A stretch of DNA of 64,000 nucleotides from 66-474 sp040388785 (GTDB lineage: Bacteria; Pseudomonadota; Gammaproteobacteria; Xanthomonadales; Rhodanobacteraceae): the NCBI GenBank assembly GCA_040388785.1, contig JAZKBD010000005.1, positions 30,084 through 94,083 of the forward strand, in the 5' to 3' direction. The notes beneath the pieces are model-generated. The model did not search any database and was not told the origin of the DNA. It saw only the letters and a list, made by a program, of their open reading frames with translations. This document shows, piece after piece, positions 43,935-54,302 of the stretch. Position numbers and translations under genes: made by a program. How positions within the stretch are numbered: position 1 is the stretch's first letter; each line of letters begins with the position of its first letter.

Positions 43935-45250
43935 GCGGAAACCTCCGGCAACTGTTCGGCCAGCAGCGCCGCGCAATGTTCGCGCAACGGCGCCGGCTCC
44001 ATGCCGTCCAGCGCAACGGAACAGAATGCGTGCACCAGCATGTGCCGCGCGACATCCAGCGGAATGCCGCGCGAGCGCAGGTAGAACAACACGTTGTCGT
44101 CGAGCTGGCCGACCGTGGCGCCGTGGTTGGCCTTGACCTCGTCGGCGTAGATTTCGAGCGCTGGGCGCGTGTCGATTTCGGCATCGGGCGACAGCAGCAG
44201 GTTCTTGTTGTAGAAACTGCCGTCGGCGCCATCGGCGCCGGGCTGTACCAGGATGCGCCCGTGCACCACGCCACGTGCGCGATCATCGGCCACGCCATGC
44301 CACACGGCATTGCTGACGGAATCTCGCCCGCGATGGGTCACCAGCACTTCCATGTCGGCATGCTGGCGTCCGTGCAGCACGAAGGCACCGCGGCTTTCGA
44401 AACGCGAACGCACGCCCGTGAGTTCGGCCCGAATTTCGTGGCGCACCAGCTTGCCGCCGAGTTCCAGCGCATGCAGGTCGAGTGCCGCATTGTCGTGCAG
44501 GCGCACCTTGCTCCGGCGCAACAGCGTGGCGTCCGCGCCGGCCCGCTGGATGATGGTCCAGTCGAGATGCGCATTTTCATGCACGCCGATGTCGCGCACG
44601 ATGTTGGTGAGATGTCCGGCCTGCGCTTCGCCCACGTGGTGCTCGACGATCCGCAGCCGCGCCGCCTCGCCCACTTCGACGAGGCTGCGCAGGTGGAACG
44701 CCGCCGCGGCTCCGGCGGCGACGCCGACGTGCACGATGTGCAGCGGCTCGCGAACGTCCACGCCGGGCGCGATCTTCAGGATCAATCCGTCTGCCGTCAG
44801 CGCGCGGTTGAGCAGCGTGAATCCGTCGTCCTCATCGTCCGCGTGCTTGTCCAGCAGGAAACGCAATGGCTCGGGAGTCTCGTGCAGCGCGGCTGCGAGC
44901 GATTGCACGGTAACGCCCTGCGGCAGGTCATCGAGGCGCGACAGGCTCGCACTGAAAGCGCCATTGACGAACACCGCACATGGTTCGTGCAACGCGGGAG
45001 CCGGCAACCGCGCCGAATCGACGGCGCGACTGGACGCCTGCGGGTCGCCTGCCGCATAAGTTTTCTGCGCCAATGCGCGCAGCGAGGTGTATTTCCAGAG
45101 CTCGTTGCGCTGGTCGGGCAGACCACGCGCGACAAAAGCCTGCAAGGCCTCGGCACGCGCGGCATCCAGCCACCCGAGGCCGCTGCCGGGCAGTCGCCAC
45201 TGCGCAGCGGCCTCCTGCATGGACTGCATGAAAGGCAGGGACGCGGTCAC
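43931..45250 (-). CDS. sufD: Fe-S assembly scaffold subunit SufD
   Basis: A 439-residue SufD starting at GTG 45250, which overlaps the sufC stop. The N-terminal helical part contains RNELWKYTSLRAL, typical of SufD. The C-terminal beta-helix core carries the SufB/SufD signatures (ASVSNAVWHGVADD-like DSVSNAVWHG, and ADEVKANHGATVGQLD with the conserved histidine). It forms the SufBC2D complex that builds clusters. Length is close to the usual 420-430. Confidence 0.95.
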   Translation of the reverse strand: MTASLPFMQSMQEAAAQWRLPGSGLGWLDAARAEALQAFVARGLPDQRNELWKYTSLRALAQKTYAAGDPQASSRAVDSARLPAPALHEPCAVFVNGAFSASLSRLDDLPQGVTVQSLAAALHETPEPLRFLLDKHADDEDDGFTLLNRALTADGLILKIAPGVDVREPLHIVHVGVAAGAAAAFHLRSLVEVGEAARLRIVEHHVGEAQAGHLTNIVRDIGVHENAHLDWTIIQRAGADATLLRRSKVRLHDNAALDLHALELGGKLVRHEIRAELTGVRSRFESRGAFVLHGRQHADMEVLVTHRGRDSVSNAVWHGVADDRARGVVHGRILVQPGADGADGSFYNKNLLLSPDAEIDTRPALEIYADEVKANHGATVGQLDDNVLFYLRSRGIPLDVARHMLVHAFCSVALDGMEPAPLREHCAALLAEQLPEVSA

Positions 45251-46010
45251 GCATGCGCCTCCGCCGGCGTGCGCTCGCGCACCCATGCGTAACCGTGGGC
45301 TTCCAGTTCGCGTGCGAGTTGCGCGTCGCCGCTTTCGACAATGCGGCCGTCGGCGAGTACGTGCACGAAGTCGGGCACGATGTAATCCAGCAGGCGCTGG
45401 TAATGCGTGATCACGAGGAACGCGCGCTCCGGCGAGCGCAGCGCATTCACGCCCGCCGCGACCTGCTTCAGCGCGTCGATGTCGAGTCCGGAATCGGTCT
45501 CGTCGAGGATCGCGAGGCGCGGCTCCAGCACCGCCATCTGAAACACCTCGTTGCGCTTTTTCTCGCCGCCCGAAAAGCCTTCGTTGACTGCGCGATTCAG
45601 GAGATCGGGCGTCATGCCCATTTCCTTGATCCTCTCGCGCACCAGCTTCAGGAACTGCACCGAATCGAGTTCGGCTTCGCCACGCGTCTTGCGTTGTGCG
45701 TTGAGGGCCGCACGCAGGAAATACGTGTTGTTGACGCCGGGAATCTCGACCGGGTACTGGAATGCGAGGAACAGACCCGCCGCGGCACGCGCTTCCGGTT
45801 CCATCTCCAGCAGATTGCTGCCGTCGAACATGACGCTGCCCTGCGTCACTTCGTAACCCGAGCGGCCCGCCAGCACGTTGCCAAGCGTGGACTTGCCCGC
45901 GCCATTCGGACCCATGATCGCGTGCACTTCGCCCGGCTTCACTTCCAGCGAGAGTCCTTTCAGGATTTCCTTGCCGGCGACGCGGGCATGGAGATTTTCG
46001 ATTTGCAGCA

Positions 46011-46014
<4 letters not shown>
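45247..46014 (-). CDS. sufC: Fe-S assembly ATPase SufC
   Basis: A 255-residue ABC-type ATPase: Walker A GPNGAGKS, Q-loop FQYPVEIPGV, signature FSGGEKKRNE and Walker B LAILDETDSGLDID. It powers conformational change in SufBD. The ATG at 46014 is chosen because it overlaps the sufB stop by four bases; the next codon is also ATG. Membrane partners are absent, as expected for this soluble ABC protein. Confidence 0.96.
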
Positions 46015-47450
<1,436 letters not shown>

Positions 47451-47461
47451 GTCCCGCTTCC

Positions 47462-47893
47462 TCACGTTGCCCGCGCACCGCGCGCACCCGCGCGACGATG
47501 CAGCATGTCGGCGAGGCTCACGCCGCGCAGCGCGTTGTCGATCGCGGCGCCGATGCCCTGCCAGTCGCGCGACACCGCGCAAAACGATTGGCGCGCGCAA
47601 CCCGCGTGGCCGAGACTGCATTCGGTCAGGCCGATCGGACCATCCAGCGCCTCGACGATTTCCGCCAGCGAAATGTCCTTGGCCGAACGCGCGAGGCGAT
47701 AGCCGCCGGTGGCGCCACGGAACGAATCCACCAGCCCCGCCTGCGCGAGGCGCTTCAGCAGCTTGCTGACCGTCGGCGCTTCGAGATGCGTTTCCGTACC
47801 CACCTGCGCCGCGGGCAACACTTCGCCGGGATGGCGCGCAAGGCAGGCCATCACCACGGAGGCATAATCGGCAAGGCGGCTGACGCGAAGCAT
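47462..47893 (-). CDS. Rrf2/IscR-family Fe-S-dependent regulator of the suf operon
   Basis: A 143-residue Rrf2 protein with winged helix (RLADYASVVMACLARHPG, THLEAPTVSKLLKRLAQAGL) and three cysteines at 92, 99 and 105 (ECSLGHAGCARQSFC), the [2Fe-2S] ligand set of IscR-type regulators. The cluster allows it to read iron-sulfur status and repress the operon it heads. It could equally be named SufR-like, as no isc genes are seen. A palindrome lies 23 bp before the start. Confidence 0.92.
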   Translation of the reverse strand: MLRVSRLADYASVVMACLARHPGEVLPAAQVGTETHLEAPTVSKLLKRLAQAGLVDSFRGATGGYRLARSAKDISLAEIVEALDGPIGLTECSLGHAGCARQSFCAVSRDWQGIGAAIDNALRGVSLADMLHRRAGARGARAT

Positions 47894-47915
47894 GCGGTCG
47901 ACGGGCTTCGAATAG

Positions 47916-47930
47916 GTACCAATATGGTAC
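47916..47930 (-). promoter_or_regulatory. Palindrome upstream of the suf operon regulator
   Basis: GTACC and GGTAC arms with AATAT between form a short perfect inverted repeat just before the iscR-like ATG at 47893. It is a likely operator for the cluster-binding regulator; the match to any IscR consensus is not claimed. Confidence 0.5.
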
Positions 47931-48000
47931 TGATTACGCCGCGCGCCCGCAAGAACGCTTGTTTTACGCGGGCTTCACGCGAACGTGCGCTGCAAACGAA

Positions 48001-48022
48001 ACGGGCGCCGAAAGGCGCCCGT
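48001..48022 (-). terminator. Rho-independent terminator of the ribosomal protein operon
   Basis: On the minus strand, after the rplI stop at 48045, ACGGGCGCC and GGCGCCCGT form a 9-bp stem with a 4-base loop and run into TTCGTTT. Confidence 0.85.
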
Positions 48023-48044
48023 TCCCTCAACCACACGCGAACCG

Positions 48045-48494
48045 TCACGCACCCGCGACGACGTGCACCTTCACCGGCGCCTTCACGTCGGCGTGCAGCG
48101 ACACTTCGACGTCGTAATCGCCGAGATTGTGGATCGCGCCTTCCGGCATGATCACTTCGCTCTTCTCCAGCGCGATGCCCTGCGCGGTGAACGCTTCGGC
48201 GATGTCGCGCGGACCGATCGAGCCGAACAGCTTGCCCTCGGGGCTGGCGTTGGCGGTGATGGTGGCCTCGGCGTTTTCGAACCTGGCGCCGCGTGCCTGC
48301 GCATCGGCCAGCAGCTTGTCGGCCTTGGCCTGGTACTCGGTGCGCTTCTGTTCGAACGCTTCGAGGTTGGCCTTGGTGGCCGCCACGGCCTTGCCGTGCG
48401 GAACCAGGTAGTTGCGGCCGTAGCCCGGCTTCACGCGAACCTTGTCGCCCAACGCGCCGAGGTTCTTCACTTTTTCGAGCAGGATGACTTCCAT
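48045..48494 (-). CDS. rplI: Large-subunit ribosomal protein L9
   Basis: A 149-residue L9, the same length as in E. coli. The N-terminal RNA-binding domain MEVILLEKVKNLGALGDKV and the PGYGRNYLVPHGKA motif are standard; a long connecting helix (about 40-75) leads to the C-terminal domain. Last gene of rpsF-rpsR-rplI. The gap to rpsR is 189 bp, larger than usual, because a dispersed repeat element lies between them. Confidence 0.97.
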   Translation of the reverse strand: MEVILLEKVKNLGALGDKVRVKPGYGRNYLVPHGKAVAATKANLEAFEQKRTEYQAKADKLLADAQARGARFENAEATITANASPEGKLFGSIGPRDIAEAFTAQGIALEKSEVIMPEGAIHNLGDYDVEVSLHADVKAPVKVHVVAGA

Positions 48495-48567
48495 GAAACT
48501 CTCCGATTCGTTAGCGCCGGCACTGCCGACGCAACCTTGTGGTTGTCCGAAGGAATAACGCCACTTC

Positions 48568-48683
48568 GTTCGAAGCGGCTTCTGGTGAAAAGTCAGGCCA
48601 TGGATGGCCGTGGTGGAGTTTGCGCCACCGAAAGCTCCCGGATCGCATTGCGTTCTGCCGTGCAGCGATCAGGGACGATCGCA
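48568..48683 (+). repeat. Dispersed 115-bp intergenic repeat, copy A
   Basis: Runs from CGAAGCGGCTTCTGGTGAAA through CCATGGATGGCC to GCAGCGATCAGGGACGATCGCA, whose end contains the short inverted repeat GCGATC-N6-GATCGC. Copies B (60870-60982) and C (52490-52602, opposite strand) share both ends and overall length. This copy abuts the rpsR stop codon and fills the rpsR-rplI spacer. Confidence 0.8.
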
Positions 48684-48897
48684 TCAAACAAAATGGTTGT
48701 CGCTGTACGGCAACAGCGCCAGGAACCGCGCGCGCTGCACGGCCTTGGTCAGCTGGCGCTGGTAACGCGCCTTGGTGCCGGTGATGCGGCTGGGCACGAT
48801 CTTGCCGGTTTCGGTGACGTACTGCTTCAGCATGGCGAGATCCTTGTAATCNNNNNNNNNNACGGCAGAATTTGCGGCGGCGGAAAAACTTGGACAT
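48684..48897 (-). CDS. rpsR: Small-subunit ribosomal protein S18, broken by an N-run
   Basis: The start MSKFFRRRKFCR is followed by ten N (48852-48861) and then DYKDLAMLKQYVTETGKIVPSRITGT to LLPYSDNHFV. Compared with E. coli S18, nine residues (27 bases) are missing at the gap, so the true gap is larger than shown and the apparent frame break is an artefact. The gene is essential and almost certainly intact. It forms an operon with rpsF and rplI. Confidence 0.93.
48852..48861. other. Assembly gap (10 N) in rpsR
   Basis: Placeholder; protein comparison predicts 27 missing bases rather than ten. Confidence 0.85.
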
Positions 48898-48950
48898 GTT
48901 GGAGTCTCCAGGTTTTTTCTTGCTGGTCGGGCGCGGCATCAGGCGGCCTC

Positions 48951-49334
48951 CTCTCGGTCATCATCGACATCGTCATCGCGGCGGCGCGACGGCTTCTCGT
49001 CCTTGTCCTTGGTCTTCAGGATCAGGGACGGCTCGGTTTCGGGACCATGCCACTGCATGATCAGGTGACGCAGCACCGCATCGTTGAAGCGGAAACCCGA
49101 CTTCAGCTCGGTGATCGCCTTGGGACCGCACTCGATGTTGAGCAGCGCATAGTGCGCCTTGGCCAGGTGCTGGATCGGATAGGCGAGCGGACGGCGTCCC
49201 CAGTCTTCGACGCGGTGGACCTTGCCGCCTTCGGCCTCGACGAGCGCCTTGTAGCGCTCCAGCATGCCGGGCACCTGCTCGCTCTGGTCCGGATGGACCA
49301 GGAACACNNNNNNNNNNACTTCATAGTGACGCAT
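48951..49334 (-). CDS. rpsF: Small-subunit ribosomal protein S6, broken by an N-run
   Basis: MRHYE precedes ten N (49308-49317), then VFLVHPDQSEQVPGMLERYK continues to the end. E. coli S6 reads MRHYEIVFMVHPDQSEQ, so only about one base is really absent and the gap is a placeholder. After the S6 core, an acidic and basic tail (KTKDKDEKPSRRRDDDVDDDREEAA region) extends the protein; such tails are common in S6 and are glutamylated in E. coli. The stop lies near 48951 or a few bases downstream, depending on how the gap is closed. Confidence 0.9.
49308..49317. other. Assembly gap (10 N) in rpsF
   Basis: Placeholder; the flanking codons GAA GT and GTG TTC suggest that only about one base is missing. 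Confidence 0.85.
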
Positions 49335-49460
49335 TGTGTTTTCCTCGTGGGTGTCGCCACGGCAATGGCGCCGCGGCGGGTCAGCCTCCCGATCCGGCCA
49401 GCCGGCGGTGAGGCGAGGTTTCGCCAAAACAGGTTCAGCGAACCGGCAATGTTAGCGTGA

Positions 49461-49667
49461 TCAGTGCAGATGCACAACCGGGAACGGCAGGGCCGGCTTG
49501 CCTTTCACCGGCTCGGGCTGGATCCGGGAAACCGCGTTGACGGGCAGGATCATCGCCTGTTTGGCCACGTGGTCGTAGACAAACACGTAATTGGACACGG
49601 CGCCGAGATAGGTCCAGGTCGGAGCCCCGCTCGCGCGCAGGTCGGCAGCCTCGCCGTTCAGGCGCAA
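49461..49667 (-). CDS. Small hypothetical protein in frame after the A-type carrier gene
   Basis: A 68-residue frame with TTG as its only plausible start (MRLNGEAADL). It opens immediately after the TGA of the IscA-type gene, in the same frame, five codons downstream. The body (WTYLGAVSNYVFVYDHVAKQAMILP, then NAVSRIQPEPVKG) looks like a small real beta-rich domain rather than a random shadow. No ribosome-binding site is evident. It may be a separate small gene translated by coupling. Function unknown. Confidence 0.45.
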   Translation of the reverse strand: MRLNGEAADLRASGAPTWTYLGAVSNYVFVYDHVAKQAMILPVNAVSRIQPEPVKGKPALPFPVVHLH

Positions 49668-49682
49668 CGCGACCGGCGCGCT

Positions 49683-50018
49683 TCAGCCCTTGGCCGCGAC
49701 GGTGAAACTTTCTCCGCAGCCGCATTCGCCGGTCGCGTTGGGATTGTGGAACACGAAGGCCGTGTTCATGCCTTCGCGCGCGTAATCGATGCGGGTGCCA
49801 TCGACGAACGGCAGCGCCTTGGCGTCGACCACCAGCCTGACGCCGTCGAGGTCGAACACCTTGTCGGCCTCCGTCACTTCGCTGGCGAGGTCGACCGTGT
49901 AGCCGAAGCCCGAACAGCCGGTGCGCTTGATGCCGAAGCGCACACCGGGCGCTTGCGGGCTCTTCGCAAGAAAGTCGCGCATGCGCGCGGAAGCTGCGGG
50001 AGTGAGTTCGATGGCCAT
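49683..50018 (-). CDS. A-type Fe-S carrier protein (IscA/ErpA/SufA family)
   Basis: A 111-residue A-type carrier with the three ligand cysteines in TGCSGFGY and ECGCGESF. The ending NPNATGECGCGESFTV is most like IscA. It delivers Fe-S clusters to target proteins. It is divergent from asnS, not in the suf operon 2 kb away, and appears to be the missing A-type partner of that operon, which lacks sufA. Whether to call it iscA, sufA or erpA needs a phylogeny, so no symbol is given. Confidence 0.9.
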   Translation of the reverse strand: MAIELTPAASARMRDFLAKSPQAPGVRFGIKRTGCSGFGYTVDLASEVTEADKVFDLDGVRLVVDAKALPFVDGTRIDYAREGMNTAFVFHNPNATGECGCGESFTVAAKG

Positions 50019-50104
50019 GTCGTATCGGTTTGCGGGGCGTGCTGCGTTATTATCGCGCGTTCGCCTTTCCCATACATGGCCCATCGGGGGCACGGTTTCA
50101 AGCC

Positions 50105-51505
<1,401 letters not shown>

Positions 51506-51681
51506 CCTTTTCGGGCAACTTGTCTGCGCTTGCGCTGTCAGTTGTCCGGATCAGGACTTTTGACCCGTTCATCACCGCGCATCGGTCGGTAAACTTGCCC
51601 GGATCACGCGCCCCGCGACCGGCAGGAGGCCACCGCAGCGCATTTCCTTCACAACGCAATCCGTTTCATCATCAAGCCGCC

Positions 51682-52479
51682 GTGCCTCGTTCTATTCGCT
51701 TCGCGACGTCCGCTCTCGCTCTCGTCCTGCTCGCGGGCTGCAGCCACGCGGTCAAGCTGCCGCTGATCGGAAGCCTCGACACCGCGCCGCCGCCCTCCCG
51801 CGACGCGGCGATGCAGAACCTCAAGGACGCGACGCCCTGCTGCCATGTGTGGTCGGACCTGCCCTATCACGACCCGCTGCCCGCCGAACCGCGCGCATTC
51901 AAGCTGGACAAAGCCAGTCCGGTCGCGGATGTCGACGGCGACCGCACGCACTTCCTCGCTTTCGTGCTGCCCAGGTACACGAAACCCTACCGGGTCGTGT
52001 TCCAGTCGCAGCCGAGCGCGCGCCGCCTCGGCAGCAGTTTCCTGCTGGCGCCGACGGTCACGCTGCTCGATGCCGATTACAAGCCGATCTCCAGCACCGA
52101 CGTGCCGTTGTGCGTCTACATCAACTGGCGGCCCAGCATGTCGGGCGGATTCGGCGCGGTGAAGGTGGACGATCCGAATGCGCAATACCTGGTCGTCACC
52201 ACCTCGCAAAAACAACTTGCGGCGACGACTTATTGGGCGCAGTCGCCGACCAGCTTCAGCGACGTGAACATGCCCTCCACTTCGCCGCTCGCCGGCATCA
52301 GCCAGGCGACGCCCGTGACCAGCGGCAGTTTCAACGTCGCGCACGGCCCGGAAGGCACGCTGTTGCTGGGCAAGATGACGCCTCCGTACGCGAGCGCGGT
52401 GGACAACGGCTTGTGCGGGAAGCCTTCGACCGGTAGCGGGCTGTTGCCGGAGATCAGGCACGCGTTGCAGAATCGCTGA
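51682..52479 (+). CDS. MalM-like lipoprotein
   Basis: A 265-residue protein starting at GTG 51682. The signal ends in a lipobox (LLAGC, cysteine at about 20), so it is lipid-anchored. Residues from TPCCHVWSDLPYHD, then FLAFVLPRYTKPYRVVFQSQ and FLLAPTVTLLDADYKP resemble the MalM family (maltose-operon periplasmic protein). No maltose gene is nearby, so the family's original label should not be taken as function. It probably faces the periplasm. It stands alone between asnS and an SDR gene. Confidence 0.6.
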   Translation: MPRSIRFATSALALVLLAGCSHAVKLPLIGSLDTAPPPSRDAAMQNLKDATPCCHVWSDLPYHDPLPAEPRAFKLDKASPVADVDGDRTHFLAFVLPRYTKPYRVVFQSQPSARRLGSSFLLAPTVTLLDADYKPISSTDVPLCVYINWRPSMSGGFGAVKVDDPNAQYLVVTTSQKQLAATTYWAQSPTSFSDVNMPSTSPLAGISQATPVTSGSFNVAHGPEGTLLLGKMTPPYASAVDNGLCGKPSTGSGLLPEIRHALQNR

Positions 52480-52489
52480 AATGCATCTG

Positions 52490-52602
52490 TGCGATCATCC
52501 CTGATCGCTGCACCGTCAGGCGATTCGACAGCTTGAGCCTTGCGTTGCCCCGAGCACCAGAACGTCCTTCCATGGACTGACTTTCGCAAAAGCCGCTTCG
52601 AA
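52490..52602 (-). repeat. Dispersed 115-bp intergenic repeat, copy C
   Basis: On the minus strand it reads CGAAGCGGCTTTTGCGAAAG, CCATGGAAGG and ends GCAGCGATCAGGGATGATCGCA. Same ends and length as copies A and B; the middle is more divergent. Confidence 0.75.
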
Positions 52603-52649
52603 CACGGCGCGGGTCAAAAACCACGAAGTCCCAATTCAAGGAGAGGCAC

Positions 52650-53438
52650 ATGGATCTGGATCTGGTCGGCCGCCACGCGCTGGTGTGCGGCGCTTCGCAG
52701 GGCATCGGACGCGCGTGTGCGATTGAACTCGCGGAGTTGGGCGCGAACGTCACCGCGCTCGCCCGCCGCGAGGACGTGCTGAAGCAACTCGTTGCGGAAC
52801 TGCCGCGCATGCATGCATCGCAGGCGCATGATTTCCTTGTCGCGGATTCGGGCGATACCGAACGCTTGCGCGCCGCGGCGGAAAAATTGGTGGCCGCGCA
52901 GCCCGTGCACATCCTCATCAACAATTCCGGCGGTCCGCCGCCCGGCCCGGTGCACGGTGCGAAGGCCGATGCCTTTCTCGACGCCTACCGCAAGCATCTC
53001 ATTGCCAACCACGTGTTGGCGGAAACCGTGATCCCCGGCATGCAGGCGGCGCGCTTCGGCCGCATCGTCAACATCATTTCCACCTCGGTGAAGGAACCGA
53101 TTGGGGGGCTCGGCGTGTCCAACACCACGCGCTGGGCGGTGGCGAGCTGGTCCAAGACCCTGGCGACCGAACTCGCGCCCGACGGCATCACCGTCAACAA
53201 CGTGCTGCCGGGTTCGACGAAAACACCGCGCATCGAACAGATCGTCGAGACGCGCGCGCAGAAATCCGGCGCAAGCGTCGAAGACACGCAGCATGCGATG
53301 GAACAGGAAATCCCGATGCGCCGTTTCGCCGATCCTTTGGAAATCGCCGCCGCCGTCGCATTCCTGTGTTCGCCCGCAGCCAGTTACATCACCGGCATCA
53401 ACGTGCCCGTGGACGGCGGACGCACGCGTTCGCTGTGA
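52650..53438 (+). CDS. Short-chain dehydrogenase/reductase lacking the YxxxK dyad
   Basis: A 262-residue SDR with NAD(P)-binding GASQGIG at residues 14-20, NNSGG and a NVPVDGG end. AAGGAGAG lies before the ATG. At the place where classical SDRs have Y-x-x-x-K the sequence reads VSNTTRWAVASWSKTL: the lysine is kept but tyrosine is replaced, as in a branch of SDRs often found in kynurenine-degradation clusters. Activity is therefore uncertain. Downstream lie an aldehyde dehydrogenase and a RidA-type deaminase fitting that pathway. Confidence 0.85.
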   Translation: MDLDLVGRHALVCGASQGIGRACAIELAELGANVTALARREDVLKQLVAELPRMHASQAHDFLVADSGDTERLRAAAEKLVAAQPVHILINNSGGPPPGPVHGAKADAFLDAYRKHLIANHVLAETVIPGMQAARFGRIVNIISTSVKEPIGGLGVSNTTRWAVASWSKTLATELAPDGITVNNVLPGSTKTPRIEQIVETRAQKSGASVEDTQHAMEQEIPMRRFADPLEIAAAVAFLCSPAASYITGINVPVDGGRTRSL

Positions 53439-53454
53439 GTCCCCGGAGCCATCC

Positions 53455-54264
53455 ATGCAGCGTATTCCTCGCAGCCTTCCCGTTTTCGCAGTAGCCACGC
53501 TGCTGGCCACTGCGTGTCCCTGGGCACGCGCCCAGCTTCCACCCGCATCACCCACGGCGCCGACCGCGATTCCTCCACCACCTGCTCCGTTGCCACCTGC
53601 TCCACCGCCACCGATGGACGTCATGCCCTCGGTCAATGTCAGCAGCCGGGTGTCACCGAAATTCCCCGGATACGATGCGATCTACTCGCTCGGCGGTCGG
53701 GTGGTGCTCGATGTGACGATTGCCAGCAATGGCTCGATCGTCGATGTGCACATCGAGAAGTCGAGCGGGCACCGCGAACTCGACGAATCCGCGCTGGATG
53801 CCGTTCGTCAATGGCAATTCACGCCTGGAAGCCGGCAAGGCACACCCGTGGGCGGTGTCGTGCGCGTTCCCGTCAACTTCAATCCGCTGCCTTCCGGTTA
53901 CGTACCGCACAATCGCCTGTGGCCCGAGGCCTACGCGCACCCGCGCTACATTCCCGATCCCTCGCCAATCGCCTATGCCTCGGTGGATGCCGCATTCGAG
54001 CAAGTCCCGGCGGACGTCCATCGGCCGCTCCAGGACGCGTACCCGATCGAGCAGCTTCTGGTGCATGACGCGCACGGCCGGCTTGTCCAATGGTGGATCT
54101 TCACCGACCTCCACACGCCCGATGCGATGGCGACTCGGCTGGTGTTTGGCGGTACCCCCAGCGATCCTGTCGTCGCGGTGACATCGCTATACACCCGTGC
54201 AGCGGTATGTGCAGCACGCAAAGCCGAAACACTGCGAGGTCCCTCTTTCGCCCGCTCGCCTTGA
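53455..54264 (+). CDS. Exported TonB C-terminal domain protein
   Basis: A 269-residue protein with a signal peptide (ATACPWARAQ), a proline-rich spacer (IPPPPAPLPPAPPPP at about 40-55) and a TonB C-terminal domain (GGRVVLDVTIASNGSIVDVHIEKSSG, then WQFTPGSRQGTPVGG). The last 120 residues are an additional uncharacterised region. Instead of the usual N-terminal anchor it has a cleavable signal, so it is probably periplasmic. It shares the YxAxxxxxGxVxLxVxI pattern with the M56 protein at 15303. Confidence 0.75.
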   Translation: MQRIPRSLPVFAVATLLATACPWARAQLPPASPTAPTAIPPPPAPLPPAPPPPMDVMPSVNVSSRVSPKFPGYDAIYSLGGRVVLDVTIASNGSIVDVHIEKSSGHRELDESALDAVRQWQFTPGSRQGTPVGGVVRVPVNFNPLPSGYVPHNRLWPEAYAHPRYIPDPSPIAYASVDAAFEQVPADVHRPLQDAYPIEQLLVHDAHGRLVQWWIFTDLHTPDAMATRLVFGGTPSDPVVAVTSLYTRAAVCAARKAETLRGPSFARSP

Positions 54265-54302
54265 TCGGCTCAAGGACCGCGAAGGGAAGCTACACTTCGT
54301 GG

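Noticed and set aside
49461..50018. UGA recoding (selenocysteine) joining the IscA-type protein to the following frame
   Set aside because: The IscA-type protein is complete at the UGA, with the family's normal C-terminus, and no selenocysteine insertion hairpin was recognised.
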